NCBI RefSeq assembly: GCF_008001015.1
Contig: NZ_CP042862.1
Span: 744,001-808,000, forward strand
Source: Serinicoccus profundi
Lineage (GTDB): Bacteria; Actinomycetota; Actinomycetes; Actinomycetales; Dermatophilaceae
Length of the DNA: 64,000 nucleotides
Reading direction: 5' to 3'
Shown here: positions 19,564 to 29,024 of the stretch, in pieces
Position numbering within the stretch: the stretch's first letter is position 1
Layout of the letters: every line of letters starts with the position of its first letter
Made by a program: the position numbers and the translations under genes
Notes under the pieces: generated by a model
Database searches by the model: none
Told to the model about the DNA's origin: nothing
The model's input: the letters and a program-made list of their open reading frames with translations, nothing else

Positions 19564-21011
19564 CAGAGGCGCTCCTGCCGCGGCACGAGCACCTCTTCGT
19601 AGATGAGGAGCAGGCCGGCCGCGACAGGGATGGCGATGAGGGCGCCGAGCACGCCGAGCAGAGTGCCCCCGGCGAGCACGGCGATGACCGTGACCGCGCC
19701 CGGCACGGAGACGGTGCGTTTCATGATCCGCGGGACGATCCAGTAGTTCTCGAGCTGCTGGTAGATGACGTAGTAGACGAGCACGACGAGGGCGAGCGTC
19801 GGTGACACGGTGAGCGCCGAGACGGCCACGATGACCGCGCCCAGCGTGGCGCCGATGAGCGGGATGAGCCCGAGCAGCCCGACCGAGACGGCCAGGATGG
19901 CGGCGTAGGGGATGCCGAGCACCTGCATCATCAGCCACGAGCACACCGCGTTGATCGTCGCGACGGTCGCCTGCCCGAGGGCGTAGCCACCGACGCGGCG
20001 CATGATCTCCTCGGCCAGCCGCACCACGCCCGCGCGCCGGGTGCTTGGCACGAGACGGTATGCCGCGTCCTTGACCGCGGGCAGCGTCGCCAGGAGGTAG
20101 AGCGTGAGGATGGCGGAGGTCACGACCCCGACGAGGCTGCCGGCGACCCACCCGGCGGCACCGAGGACGCCGCCGAAGAGCGCGCTCCAGGTGCCCCGCT
20201 CGGTGAGCAGCCGGTCGACCTCGGTCATGGCCCGCTCGCTCACGGCATACCTCTGGTCGAGCTCGACCATCCAGGGCGCGGCGGACAGCTCTTCCAGCAC
20301 CACCGGGGCCCGCTCGACCAGCGCGACCGCCTGCCCGACGACCCCGGGCAGCAGCGTCACGGCGCTGATCGTCACGACCGAGACGAAGCCCATGAAGACG
20401 ACGAAGACGCTGCTCGGCCGGCTCACCCCGCGTCGGGTCAGCCACTCGACGAGGGGGTTGAGGGCCAGGGTGAGGAAGACCGCGACGAGGAGGTAGGTGA
20501 GGACCGAGGAGAGGCGGGTGAGGTTCTGCACCAGCAGCCAGGCCAGGAAGACCCCCAGCGCGCCGGTGAAGCCGATCGTGAAGGGGGAGGCCGACAGCAG
20601 CGGCTGGCGGCGGGGGCTCCCGGCGCCCGCGCCACTCTGGGCGACAGGTAGGGGTCGACCGCCCGACTCCTGGCCAGCATCGTGCGGGTCGACCGCCCGG
20701 TCGGCCGCAGGAGCGCCCGCGTGGATCTGGGCCCAGAGCTCGGACTGCAGCCGGTTGCTCTCGTCGAGCAGCTCGCGCTGGCGCACCCGGAAGTCCTGCC
20801 AGCGCTGGACCGCACGCACGCCCGCCCGCGGGACCGCGGTGGGGTCGACCACCCGCGCCGCCCGGCGCAGGCGTGCCGTGCGTCCCGCTGCCGTGCGTCC
20901 CGCTGCCGCCCGGCCCGCCGTCGTCTCGTCCGCCGTCGTCTCCTGCGACGTCGTCGGAGCGGGTGTCACGTGACCCGGCGACACCCGGTTGGGCGCGTGG
21001 CGCGTGCTCAC
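19563..21011 (-). CDS. AI-2E-family (PerM-like) transporter
   Basis: A 482-residue protein. The first about 160 residues are hydrophilic and rich in Ala, Thr and Arg (two copies of GRTA). The rest is the AI-2E/PerM fold: about eight membrane helices, FLTLALNPLVEWLTRRGVSRP, a central periplasmic segment, the GLLGLIPLIGATLGA loop, and IYQQLENYWIVPRIMKRTV near the end. Substrates vary in this family; despite the name, few export AI-2. GTG 21011 overlaps the epimerase stop (GTGA), so the two genes are coupled. Confidence 0.88.
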   Translation of the reverse strand: MSTRHAPNRVSPGHVTPAPTTSQETTADETTAGRAAAGRTAAGRTARLRRAARVVDPTAVPRAGVRAVQRWQDFRVRQRELLDESNRLQSELWAQIHAGAPAADRAVDPHDAGQESGGRPLPVAQSGAGAGSPRRQPLLSASPFTIGFTGALGVFLAWLLVQNLTRLSSVLTYLLVAVFLTLALNPLVEWLTRRGVSRPSSVFVVFMGFVSVVTISAVTLLPGVVGQAVALVERAPVVLEELSAAPWMVELDQRYAVSERAMTEVDRLLTERGTWSALFGGVLGAAGWVAGSLVGVVTSAILTLYLLATLPAVKDAAYRLVPSTRRAGVVRLAEEIMRRVGGYALGQATVATINAVCSWLMMQVLGIPYAAILAVSVGLLGLIPLIGATLGAVIVAVSALTVSPTLALVVLVYYVIYQQLENYWIVPRIMKRTVSVPGAVTVIAVLAGGTLLGVLGALIAIPVAAGLLLIYEEVLVPRQERL

Positions 21012-21487
21012 CCGGCGGGTTCCACGAGCTCGATGAGCACCCCGCCGGCGTCCTTGGGGTGGATGAAGTTGATGCGCGAGCCCGCGGTGCCCCGCCGTGG
21101 GGTGTCGTAGAGCAGCCGCAGCCCGCGGGCCCGCAGTGCGGCGCTCGCGGCCTCGACATCGCTGACGCGGTAGGCCAGCTGCTGCAGGCCGGGGCCGTTG
21201 CGGTCGAGGAACCTCGCGATCGTCGACTCCGGGCCGGTCGGGGCCAGCAGCTGCAGCAGCGTCGGCTGGTCGCCACCGTGCGGGTCGGCCGGGCCGACCG
21301 CCATCATCGCCTCGCGGACCCCCTGCTCGGCGTTGGTCTCCTCGTGGACGAGCCGGTGTCCGAGGACGTCGCGGTGGAAGGCGATGGCGGCGTCGAGGTC
21401 CGGGACCGCCAGCCCGACGTGGTCGACGGAGAGCAGGAAGGGCGCGAGCGCGCTCTCGCCCGTCGCACCGTGGCTGGGGTCGGTCAT
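21008..21487 (-). CDS. mce: Methylmalonyl-CoA epimerase (VOC family)
   Basis: A 159-residue enzyme of the vicinal-oxygen-chelate fold that interconverts the R and S forms of methylmalonyl-CoA. Two beta-alpha-beta-beta-beta modules carry the metal ligands: His in SVDHVGLAVPDL, Gln in TLLQLLAP, His in the second half near GLQQLAYRVSDVEAA, and Glu in LIELVEPAG. The pathway needs adenosylcobalamin, for which the adenosyltransferase gene at 10155 would be relevant. TACGGT (21499-21494) lies 6 nt before ATG 21487, a leaderless start. Confidence 0.88.
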   Translation of the reverse strand: MTDPSHGATGESALAPFLLSVDHVGLAVPDLDAAIAFHRDVLGHRLVHEETNAEQGVREAMMAVGPADPHGGDQPTLLQLLAPTGPESTIARFLDRNGPGLQQLAYRVSDVEAASAALRARGLRLLYDTPRRGTAGSRINFIHPKDAGGVLIELVEPAG

Positions 21488-21557
21488 GGCACCACCGTAG
21501 GGCTGGCGCCGACCCACCGTGCGCAGCCCGGGCGGTATGTCGCCTAGCATCCCCGGC

Positions 21558-23090
21558 ATGAGCGATCTGCTGCTGCGCGACGTGCGCGTCGTCGCGATCG
21601 ACCCCGACGCCCCGACCGACCCCGACGCCCCGATCGACCCCGTGGACGTCCTCATGAGGGACGGCGTCATCACGCAGGTCGGGCCACGCCTGCGCCCCGA
21701 CGGGCCAGCCGTCCCCGAGCTGGACGGCGGGGGACGCCACGTCATCCCCGGGCTCTGGGACACCCACGTCCACATGGTGCAGTGGGGGCTGGGCCAGACC
21801 CGGCTCGACACCTCCGGGACCGCGAGCCCGGTCGAGGTCCTCGCGCGCGTCACCGACCGGCTCACCTGGGGCTTCGACAGCCCGACCGGGGTGCTCGTCG
21901 GGTGGGGGCACCGCACCGGGAGGTGGCTGGAGCAGCCGACGGTCGCGGCGCTCGACGCGGTCACCGGCGAGGTCCCCGTCGCGCTCATCAGCGGTGACGG
22001 GCACCACGGCTGGCTCAACACCAGCGCCCTGCGGCTGCTCGGCGGACCCCCGGTCGAGGGCGTCGTCGCCGAGGCCGACTGGTTCCCGCTCTACGACCGG
22101 CTGCAGCGTCTGCACGGCGCCCAGGAGGAGTCGGAGTATGCCGTGACCCGCGCGATCCAGGGCGCGCACGCGCTCGGGGTGGTGGGCATCGTGGACCTGG
22201 AGTTCGGTCGCCCGTGGGAGCAGTGGCGCGAGCGCACCGCGGAGGGCACGCCGCCGCTGCGGGCCCGCACCGGCGTCTACCCGGAGGGGCTGGAGGACGC
22301 GATCGCGGCCGGGATGCGCACCGGCGACCCGATCCGGGCGACCGACGGGCTGGTGACGATGGGCCCGCTCAAGGTCATCACCGACGGCTCGCTCAACACC
22401 CGCACCGCCTGGTGCTGCGACCCGTATGCCGACGGTCACCTGCTCGAGCAGCCGGCGGGCGCGGCGAACTACCCGGTGGACGAGCTCATCTCGCTGCTGC
22501 GCCGCGCGAAGGGCGCCGGCCTCGACGCCGCCCTCCACGCCATCGGGGACGCCGCCGTCGGGGCCGTGCTCGAGGCCTTCGCCACGACCGGCGCCCGGGG
22601 CTCCATCGAGCACGCGCAGCTCATCGCCCCCGAGGACGTCCGACGCTGGGCCGCTCTGCCGCAGCGCGTCGTGGCCAGCGTGCAGCCCGCCCACCTGCTG
22701 GACGACCGCCCGGTGACCGAGCGTTGCTGGCCCGACCGCACCGACCGCACTTTCACCCTGCGCAGCTTCCTCGACGCGGGCATCGAGCTGAGCCTGGGCT
22801 CGGACGCCCCGGTCTCGCCGCTGGACCCGTGGTTGGCGATGGCGGCCGCGGTGCACCGGGGCCCCGAGGACGGCGAGAGCTGGCACCCCGAGCAGGAGAT
22901 CACGCCGCGCGAGGCGCTCGCCGCCTCGGTGGACGGTCAGCGCGTCCGCGTCGGTGACCGCGCCGACCTCGCGCTGCTCGAGCAGGCCCCGCTGGCCGAG
23001 GCGGGGACCAGCGCCGAGCGGGCCCGCCGGTTCCGCTACACCGTCGTCAGCGGCACCGTCCTGGACGGCCAGGTGGTGCACGGCGGCTGA
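21558..23090 (+). CDS. YtcJ-like metal-dependent amidohydrolase
   Basis: A 510-residue amidohydrolase-3 family protein. It has IPGLWDTHVHM (metal-binding H-x-H), GDGHHGWLNT, ITDGSLNTRTAW, LHAIGDAAV, SIEHAQLI and the metal Asp in SLGSDAPVSPLDP. These enzymes hydrolyse N-formyl or cyclic amide substrates; the real one is unknown. The N-terminus has a small tandem repeat (DPDAPTDPDAPIDP). ATG 21558 is preferred because TAGCAT (21545-21550) is 7 nt upstream. It is divergent from the epimerase gene, 70 bp apart. Confidence 0.86.
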   Translation: MSDLLLRDVRVVAIDPDAPTDPDAPIDPVDVLMRDGVITQVGPRLRPDGPAVPELDGGGRHVIPGLWDTHVHMVQWGLGQTRLDTSGTASPVEVLARVTDRLTWGFDSPTGVLVGWGHRTGRWLEQPTVAALDAVTGEVPVALISGDGHHGWLNTSALRLLGGPPVEGVVAEADWFPLYDRLQRLHGAQEESEYAVTRAIQGAHALGVVGIVDLEFGRPWEQWRERTAEGTPPLRARTGVYPEGLEDAIAAGMRTGDPIRATDGLVTMGPLKVITDGSLNTRTAWCCDPYADGHLLEQPAGAANYPVDELISLLRRAKGAGLDAALHAIGDAAVGAVLEAFATTGARGSIEHAQLIAPEDVRRWAALPQRVVASVQPAHLLDDRPVTERCWPDRTDRTFTLRSFLDAGIELSLGSDAPVSPLDPWLAMAAAVHRGPEDGESWHPEQEITPREALAASVDGQRVRVGDRADLALLEQAPLAEAGTSAERARRFRYTVVSGTVLDGQVVHGG

Positions 23091-23168
23091 CCCGGGGGAA
23101 GGCGCATCACGCCGCTACAGTGGCGGGAGTTGGCCTACCCATCACCGTCGCTGGAGGAGTTTCCACAG

Positions 23169-24374
23169 ATGTCTGAGCCCACCACCTCCGTCCTCGTCGC
23201 CGGCGCCCGCACCCCCATGGGGCGCCTGCTCGGGTCGCTGTCCTCGATGTCCGGTGCCCAGCTCGGCGGCGTCGCCATCGCCGGGGCGCTCGGCAAGGCC
23301 GGCGTGAGCGGCGACCAGGTCGACTACGTCATCATGGGCCAGGTCCTCACGGCCGGCGCCGGGCAGATCCCGGCCCGCCAGGCCGCGGTCGCCGGCGGGA
23401 TCCCGATGGACGTCCCCGCCCTGACGATCAACAAGGTCTGCCTCTCCGGCATCGACGCCATCGCGCTGGCCGACCAGCTCATCCGCGCCGGTGAGGTCGA
23501 CATCGTCGTCGCCGGTGGCCAGGAGTCCATGAGCCAGGCGCCGCACCTGCTGGAGAAGTCGCGTTCGGGCTTCAAGTACGGCGACGTCACCATGCGCGAC
23601 CACATGGCCTACGACGGCCTCTGGGACGCCTTCACCGACCAGGCGATGGGCCACCTCACCGAGGCGGCCAACTGCGCCGACGCGGCCGAGCAGTTCACCC
23701 GTGAGCAGCAGGACACCTTCTCCGCGCGCAGCCACCAGCGGGCCGCCGCCGCCTGGGAGAAGGGACTGTTCGCCGAGGAGGTCGTGCCCGTCCAGATCCC
23801 GCAGCGCAAGGGCGACCCGGTCACCGTGAGCACCGACGAGGGCATCCGGGCCGACACCACGGTCGAGTCGCTGAGCCTGCTGCGACCGGCCTTCGGCAAG
23901 GACGGCACGATCACGGCCGGTTCCGCCTCCCAGATCTCCGACGGGGCCTGCGCCGTCGTGGTCATGAGCAAGGCCAAGGCCACCGAGCTGGGCCTGGACT
24001 GGATCGCCGAGATCGGCGCCCACGGCATGGTCGCGGGCCCGGACTCCACGCTCCAGAGCCAGCCCGCGCGCGCCATCGCTGCGGCCTGCGCCAAGCAGGG
24101 CATCGAGCCCGCGGACCTCGACCTCGTGGAGATCAACGAGGCCTTCGCCGCCGTCGGCCTGGCCTCGACCCAGGAGCTCGGCCTCGACGAGGACAGGGTC
24201 AACGTCAACGGCGGGGCGATCGCGATGGGCCACCCGATCGGGATGTCCGGCGCGCGGATCCTGCTGCACCTCGCCCTGGAGCTGGGGCGCCGTGGCGGCG
24301 GCACCGGTGTGGCCGCCCTCTGCGGTGGCGGCGGGCAGGGCGACGCGCTCATCGTCACCGTCCCGGCCCGGTGA
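23169..24374 (+). CDS. Acetyl-CoA C-acetyltransferase (thiolase)
   Basis: A 401-residue thiolase that makes or splits acetoacetyl-CoA or 3-ketoacyl-CoA. The active residues are visible: nucleophile Cys in [12 protein letters not shown], His in [11 protein letters not shown], and the second Cys in [11 protein letters not shown], plus NEAFAAV. Start ATG 23169 has GGAGGAG 9 nt upstream (23153-23159). TACAGT at 23116-23121 is a likely -10, giving a leader of about 40 nt. The next gene overlaps its stop by 4 nt. Confidence 0.94.
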   Translation: MSEPTTSVLVAGARTPMGRLLGSLSSMSGAQLGGVAIAGALGKAGVSGDQVDYVIMGQVLTAGAGQIPARQAAVAGGIPMDVPALTINKVCLSGIDAIALADQLIRAGEVDIVVAGGQESMSQAPHLLEKSRSGFKYGDVTMRDHMAYDGLWDAFTDQAMGHLTEAANCADAAEQFTREQQDTFSARSHQRAAAAWEKGLFAEEVVPVQIPQRKGDPVTVSTDEGIRADTTVESLSLLRPAFGKDGTITAGSASQISDGACAVVVMSKAKATELGLDWIAEIGAHGMVAGPDSTLQSQPARAIAAACAKQGIEPADLDLVEINEAFAAVGLASTQELGLDEDRVNVNGGAIAMGHPIGMSGARILLHLALELGRRGGGTGVAALCGGGGQGDALIVTVPAR

Positions 24375-24904
24375 GCGACCCGGCGTTGACGCCGTGGCAG
24401 GTGCGGGAGCCCGCGCCCGGTGACGCCGCACCCTTCGCGCAGCTGCACGCGCGGGTCTGGCGCGAGACCTACCGCGGCATCATGACCGACGAGGTCGTCG
24501 ACGCCCTGGCCCCCGAGCAGTTCCTGCCGATGTGGGAGCAGGTCGTGGCGGCGTATGCCCAGGGCCGGGTCGCCGACGACGGCCGCGGCTTCCTCGTGGC
24601 CGTGATCGGCGAGGAGCCCGTGGGCTTCTGCAGGCACGGCCCGGCCCGCGACGAGGACCCGCCGGCCCCGCACCAGGTGTGGTCGCTCAACGTCGCCTCC
24701 GAGCACCAGGGCAGCGGGGTGGCGCAGGAGCTGCTCGCGCGCGGCCTCGGCGAGCGGGCGGCATACCTCTGGGTGGCGCAGGGCAACACCCGCGCCATCC
24801 GCTTCTACGAGCGGCAGGGCTTTGCCCTGGACGGCACGGAGAACCTCGACGGCCACGACGGGGTCGTCGAGCTGCGCATGGTGCGCCCGGCACCGCCCGG
24901 CTGA
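24371..24904 (+). CDS. GNAT-family N-acetyltransferase
   Basis: A 177-residue single GNAT domain: [16 protein letters not shown] at the start, [20 protein letters not shown] with the acetyl-CoA loop, and [22 protein letters not shown] 24371 overlaps the thiolase TGA (GTGA), so the two are translated together, but nothing links the substrate to acyl-CoA metabolism. Confidence 0.85.
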   Translation: MSDPALTPWQVREPAPGDAAPFAQLHARVWRETYRGIMTDEVVDALAPEQFLPMWEQVVAAYAQGRVADDGRGFLVAVIGEEPVGFCRHGPARDEDPPAPHQVWSLNVASEHQGSGVAQELLARGLGERAAYLWVAQGNTRAIRFYERQGFALDGTENLDGHDGVVELRMVRPAPPG

Positions 24905-24946
24905 CCCTGCCCCAGTCGCACCGGGCCGGGCCGCTACGGTCGAGGG

Positions 24947-25931
24947 GTGAGCGAGCTGCGGACCTTCTACCCCGAGATCGAGCCCTACCGCACCGAGATG
25001 CTGGACGTCGGTGACGGCCACCAGATCTACGTCGAGCAGTCCGGCAACCCGGACGGCAGACCGGTGGTCTTCGTCCACGGTGGCCCGGGCAGCGGCACCA
25101 GCCCCCAAGCAGCGGCGGGTCTTCGACCCCGAGCGCTACCGCATCGTCCTCCTCGACCAGCGGATGGCGGGCCGGTCGACCCCGCACGCGGCGACGACGG
25201 TCGACCCCGCGGTCTGGGCGACCAACACGACCGGCCACCTCGTCGCCGACATGGAGCGGATCCGGGAGCACCTGGGCATCGAGACCTGGCAGGTCTTCGG
25301 CGGGTCGTGGGGGTCCTGCCTGGCGCTCGCCTACGCCCAGGCGCACCCCGACCGGGTGCGCGAGCTGGTGCTGCGCGGGATCTTCACGCTCCGACCGGCC
25401 GAGCTGTCCTGGATGTATGAGCGGGGTCACCTCGAGCACGTCTACCCCGACCACTGGGCGTACTTCGTCGCGCCGGTGCGCCCGGAGCGGCGGCACGAGA
25501 TGCAGCTGGCCTACCACGAGCTGCTCTTCGACCCCGACCCTGCGGTGCACGTGCCTGCCGGTCAGGCGTGGAGCGGCTGGGAGTCCCGGGTGATCTCCGT
25601 GCAGCCGGACGAGGAGGGCTACCGCAAGGCGACCGAGCCGGCCCAGGCCGTGGCCTTCGCCCGGATCGAGAACCACTACTTCGTCCACGGCGGCTTCCTG
25701 CGCGAGGGCGCTCTGCTCGACCAGGCGCCGACCCTCGCCCACATCCCGACCGTCATCGTGCAGGGGCGGCTGGACATGTGCACGCCGGCGCGCACCGCCT
25801 TCGACCTGGCCGCGCGGCTCCCGGAGGCCGAGCTCACGGTGGTCCCCGACGCGGGGCACGCCTTCTTCGAGCCCGGCAACCTCGACGCCCTCATCCGCGC
25901 CACCGACCGCTTCGCGACCAGCGGGAGCTAG
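24947..25931 (+). pseudogene. pip: Proline iminopeptidase, single-base frameshift
   Basis: An alpha/beta-hydrolase that removes N-terminal proline. The N-terminal part (MSELRTFYPEIEPYRTEMLD, GGPGSGTSP) is read from GTG 24947. After a run of five C at 25102-25106 the true frame continues as KQRRVFDPERYRIVLLDQR. The rest holds GGSWGS (nucleophile Ser) and PDAGHAFF (catalytic His), ending at 25931. Removing one C restores a 327-residue enzyme of normal length. A homopolymer error in sequencing is the simplest reading; a real mutation or slippage is possible. TACGGT lies 6 nt before the GTG. Confidence 0.85.
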
Positions 25932-25938
25932 CCGGCCG

Positions 25939-26709
25939 ATGGGCGAGTTCTTCGACGTGGAGAGCGGGGGCCCGCTGCGGCTGGAGGTCCGCAGCGTGGA
26001 CGGCCGCGACTTCGTCCTGTTGCGCCCGGTCGGCTACGCCGCCGAGGGGTATGCCGAGCCCTTCGTCGTCCCGACCGGCTTCGTCACCGACTTCGCCTCG
26101 GTCCCGCACCTGTTCACCTGGCTCGTGCCCAAGAGCGGGGACTTCCTCCCGGCCGCGGTGCTGCACGACGCCCTCGTCGCGCCGGGCAGCTTCACCGGGC
26201 CCGACATCGACCGGCACGAGGCTGACCGCGTCTTCCGCACCGCGATGATCGGCCTGGGGACCGGCCGGGTGCGGGCCTGGCTGATGTGGGCGGCCGTCAC
26301 CATCGGCACCCTCTGGGCGAGCCGGAGGCTCGGCGCGCGGACGCGGCTCGTCGGTCTGCTCGGGCTGGTCGCCGTGCTCGGCACGGTGGCCACCCTCGAC
26401 TTCTTCGACGTGGTCTCGGCCCTGCCCTGGATGGGGGACCGGCCCTGGCCCACCGAGCTGGCGCTCGGCGCGCTCTTCGCCGTCGTCGTGCCGAGCCTGC
26501 TCGCGCTGACGTGGGGACGCTACTGGCTCGCAGGGGTCGTCGTCGGTGTGGCGCTCGCCCTGCTGCTGCACGTCACGGCGGCGCTGCTGCTCATCTACGC
26601 GCTCTATCTCGCGCTGGAACGCGTGGTGAGCGGCCCGGCGGACGACGACGGCGTCCGCGTGCGGGACCGGCGTGCCGCGGACGCAAAGACCAGCCTGGGA
26701 AATCCCTGA
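25939..26709 (+). CDS. DUF1353-domain protein with membrane C-terminus
   Basis: A 256-residue protein. The N-terminal third is a DUF1353 domain (FVVPTGFVTDFASVPHLF, AAVLHDALV, ADRVFRTAMIGLG), a family also seen in phage-related proteins. The C-terminal part has four hydrophobic helices (about 112-128, 133-152, 170-190 and 195-220). It starts 7 nt after the iminopeptidase stop. Its function is unknown; there is no other phage gene here, so the phage link is not pressed. Confidence 0.7.
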   Translation: MGEFFDVESGGPLRLEVRSVDGRDFVLLRPVGYAAEGYAEPFVVPTGFVTDFASVPHLFTWLVPKSGDFLPAAVLHDALVAPGSFTGPDIDRHEADRVFRTAMIGLGTGRVRAWLMWAAVTIGTLWASRRLGARTRLVGLLGLVAVLGTVATLDFFDVVSALPWMGDRPWPTELALGALFAVVVPSLLALTWGRYWLAGVVVGVALALLLHVTAALLLIYALYLALERVVSGPADDDGVRVRDRRAADAKTSLGNP

Positions 26710-26715
26710 TTTCCC
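26697..26715. terminator. Perfect short hairpin over the stop codon
   Basis: GGGAAATC (26697-26704) and GATTTCCC (26708-26715) pair exactly around CCT. The TGA of the DUF1353 gene (26707-26709) lies within it. It is an AT-containing stem in a GC-rich setting, which stands out, and it sits just before the promoter of the next gene. A terminator or an operator for the lipoprotein promoter are both possible. Confidence 0.5.
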
Positions 26716-26746
26716 CCGGCGTGGCCCCGATGTTTACCATATCGTT

Positions 26747-27874
26747 ATGAAGTTCTCCAGGATCACCGCCGCCGCCACCCTGAGCTCGGCCCTTGTTCTC
26801 GCGGCCTGCTCCGGTGGCGACACCGGTGGCGACGCCGCGACCGAGGCCGGCGAGAGCAGCAGCCCCGCTGCCACCGCCGCCGACGAGGTCGAGACGACCG
26901 ACGACGAGAGCGTCGCGACCACCGCCGACGACGGCACCGCTGACGCCGCCGCCGACACGGTGGAGATGACCACCGACACCGAGTCGGGGGCGCTCCCGCT
27001 CGAGGACGCCGAGGAGGCCGCCGCCGCGGTGCTCACCGAGCGCATCAAGGCCGACCAGGGCGATGGCAAGGACGTCAAGGAGGCCCAGGAGGCCTCGATG
27101 GCCGGCACCGTCCTGCGCGCCCACCGGGCCGCCGACAAGCTCGAGGGGGTCGCCGGCGAGCCGCCGAAGGTCGACCTCGAGGACAACCCGGTCGAGCCCC
27201 TCGTCCTGGCCATCAGCCGCGACGACGAGAAGACGCCTGCCTACCTCCTCGTGCAGACCGTCCCCGAGGACGGCGTGCCGTACCTCCACCTCCTCTCCAG
27301 CAAGAGCGGTGACGCCGAGGACTTCCGGATCACCTGGGAGGCCCGCATGCTCCCCGACACCGTGGTCCCCACCTTCGATGCGCGCTCCGAGGGCAGCCCG
27401 GTGCTGCGCTCCGAGCAGGGCGAGCTGACGATGCAGCCGCGCGAGATGCTCAAGTCGGTCGGGTCCTACACCGAGTGGCCGCAGCCGGAGGAGGTCCCGG
27501 ACTACCGGACCCACGGCTACGCCCCGTCCGTGCGCCAGGCCGCCGAGGAGCAGTCCGAGGCCCTCTCGGGCCAGGCCACCCTGCGCGAGAAGAACTGGCT
27601 GGTCTCCGACGACGTCGTCACCCTGCTCTTCGAGGACGGCAGCGGCTTCGTCATGGGCTCCCTGCTGCGCGACACGCAGTTCGTCGTCAACGAGGGCAGC
27701 GAGCTGACCACCCCCGACGCCTTCCGGGTGTTCCAGGACAGCGAGGTGCTCTTCAACCAGGCCACGCTGCGCACCTCGGTCTTCGTCGGGATGCGGGTCC
27801 CCACCGAGGACGTCGAGTTCAAGCCGGAGATGCTGGCGGCCACCGAGCAGCTGGTCGACGCCTCCGGCGAGTGA
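26747..27874 (+). CDS. Secreted lipoprotein of unknown function
   Basis: A 375-residue protein with a type II signal: KFSRITAAATLSSALVLAAC with the lipobox LAAC. An acidic, Thr/Ala/Glu-rich linker (about 22-85) follows, then a soluble domain with VPYLHLLSSKSGDAEDFRITWEA and VVTLLFEDGSGFVMGSL. No enzyme motif is seen. It is expected on the outer face of the membrane. TACCAT (26735-26740) stands 6 nt before ATG 26747, so it is leaderless; upstream in-frame ATGs fall inside the preceding gene. Confidence 0.75.
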   Translation: MKFSRITAAATLSSALVLAACSGGDTGGDAATEAGESSSPAATAADEVETTDDESVATTADDGTADAAADTVEMTTDTESGALPLEDAEEAAAAVLTERIKADQGDGKDVKEAQEASMAGTVLRAHRAADKLEGVAGEPPKVDLEDNPVEPLVLAISRDDEKTPAYLLVQTVPEDGVPYLHLLSSKSGDAEDFRITWEARMLPDTVVPTFDARSEGSPVLRSEQGELTMQPREMLKSVGSYTEWPQPEEVPDYRTHGYAPSVRQAAEEQSEALSGQATLREKNWLVSDDVVTLLFEDGSGFVMGSLLRDTQFVVNEGSELTTPDAFRVFQDSEVLFNQATLRTSVFVGMRVPTEDVEFKPEMLAATEQLVDASGE

Positions 27875-27932
27875 ACACCCGGCCCTCCCCGGCGCGTTCG
27901 GCGCAGGGGAGGGCACGGCATACCCTGGAGAC

Positions 27933-28964
27933 ATGAGCCAGCAGCCCTTCTCCTCCGCCGCCCTGCGCGGCGCTGTCGATCTCTCCGCACTCTCCCAGCG
28001 CCCCGGTGCGCCCGCCGGTGCCGCTGGTGCGGGCGCCCGCCCCGGTGCGCCCTCCGGTGCCCCCACCGGCGGGGTGCCGGGCCGGAGCGGCGCGCTGGTC
28101 CAGGTGAGCGACGAGACCTTCGAGTCCGTCATCAACGCGAGCCTGACCACCCCGGTCGTGCTCGTCCTGTGGACCCCCCAGCTGCCCGAGTCGCTGACCC
28201 ACCTGAGTGACCTCGCCGAGCGCGCGCGCACCATGCAGGGCCGCTTCCAGGTCGCGGGGGTCGACATCGCCGACAGCCCGGGCATCCTGCAGGCGCTCAC
28301 GCCGATCCTGCAGCAGGTCTTCGAGCAGGTGTCCTCGTTGCCCGTCGTCATGGGTCTGCTCGGCGGCCAGCCGATGCCCTTCTACCTCGGCGTGCAGCCG
28401 ATGGAGCAGGTCGACCAGCTCCTCGAGAAGTTCCTCGAGGCCGCCGTGACGAACGCCGTGACGGGCCGGGTGGAGATCGGTGACGACGACGGCTCCGGTA
28501 TGCCGGGGGAGACCGGTGACGCCGCGGGCGAGGGCGAGGAGACGCCCGAGCTCCCGCCTCTGCACCAGGAGGCCTACGACGCGATCGACCGCGGGGACTG
28601 GGCCGCGGCGATCGCCGCCTACGAGCAGGCGCTGACGCAGGACCCCGCCGACGAGCTGGCCCGCCTCGGGCTGGGCCAGGTGCGCCTGCTCGAGCGGACC
28701 TCGGGGATGGACCTCGCGGCCGTCCGGCAGGCGGCTGCCGAGCGGCCGACCGACGTGCAGGCCCAGATCGACGCCGCCGACGTGGACCTCGTGGGGGGGC
28801 ACGTCGAGGACGGCTTCGGGCGGCTCGTCGAGACGGTCCGGCGCACCGGGGGCGAGGAGCGCGACCAGGTGCGCAACCACCTGCTCGGCCTCTTCGAGGT
28901 CGTCGGAGCCCAGGACCCGCGGGTCACCAAGGCGCGCCAGGCGCTCATGATCGCCCTCTACTGA
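27933..28964 (+). CDS. YbbN-like thioredoxin-fold/TPR protein
   Basis: A 343-residue protein. A Gly/Ala/Pro-rich N-terminus (25-50) precedes a thioredoxin fold (about 55-165, VVLVLWTPQLPESLTHL) in which the usual Cys-x-x-Cys is absent. A TPR-like helical region follows (about 205-343, YDAIDRGDWAAAIAAYEQALTQDPADELARLGLGQ). E. coli YbbN is a redox-inactive co-chaperone of similar build. TACCCT (27921-27926) is 6 nt upstream of the ATG. It converges on the glycogen operon across a strong hairpin. Confidence 0.82.
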   Translation: MSQQPFSSAALRGAVDLSALSQRPGAPAGAAGAGARPGAPSGAPTGGVPGRSGALVQVSDETFESVINASLTTPVVLVLWTPQLPESLTHLSDLAERARTMQGRFQVAGVDIADSPGILQALTPILQQVFEQVSSLPVVMGLLGGQPMPFYLGVQPMEQVDQLLEKFLEAAVTNAVTGRVEIGDDDGSGMPGETGDAAGEGEETPELPPLHQEAYDAIDRGDWAAAIAAYEQALTQDPADELARLGLGQVRLLERTSGMDLAAVRQAAAERPTDVQAQIDAADVDLVGGHVEDGFGRLVETVRRTGGEERDQVRNHLLGLFEVVGAQDPRVTKARQALMIALY

Positions 28965-28984
28965 CGCCGCGCCGAGACGCAGCG

Positions 28985-29016
28985 CACCCGGTCACGCCGC
29001 ACGGCGTGACCGGGTG
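28985..29016. terminator. Bidirectional hairpin between ybbN-like gene and glycogen operon
   Basis: The arms at 28985-28998 and 29003-29016 are exact reverse complements over 14 bp with a 4-nt loop. The stem sits midway between two convergent stop codons (28964 and 29025). This is one of the cleanest terminator-like stems in the window, though again with no T-run. Confidence 0.82.
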
Positions 29017-29024
29017 TCGTCGTC

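Noticed and set aside
25939-26709. A prophage remnant suggested by the DUF1353 protein
   Set aside because: No integrase, portal, tail or lysis gene is nearby, base use matches the neighbours, and the protein has a membrane domain; DUF1353 also occurs outside phages.
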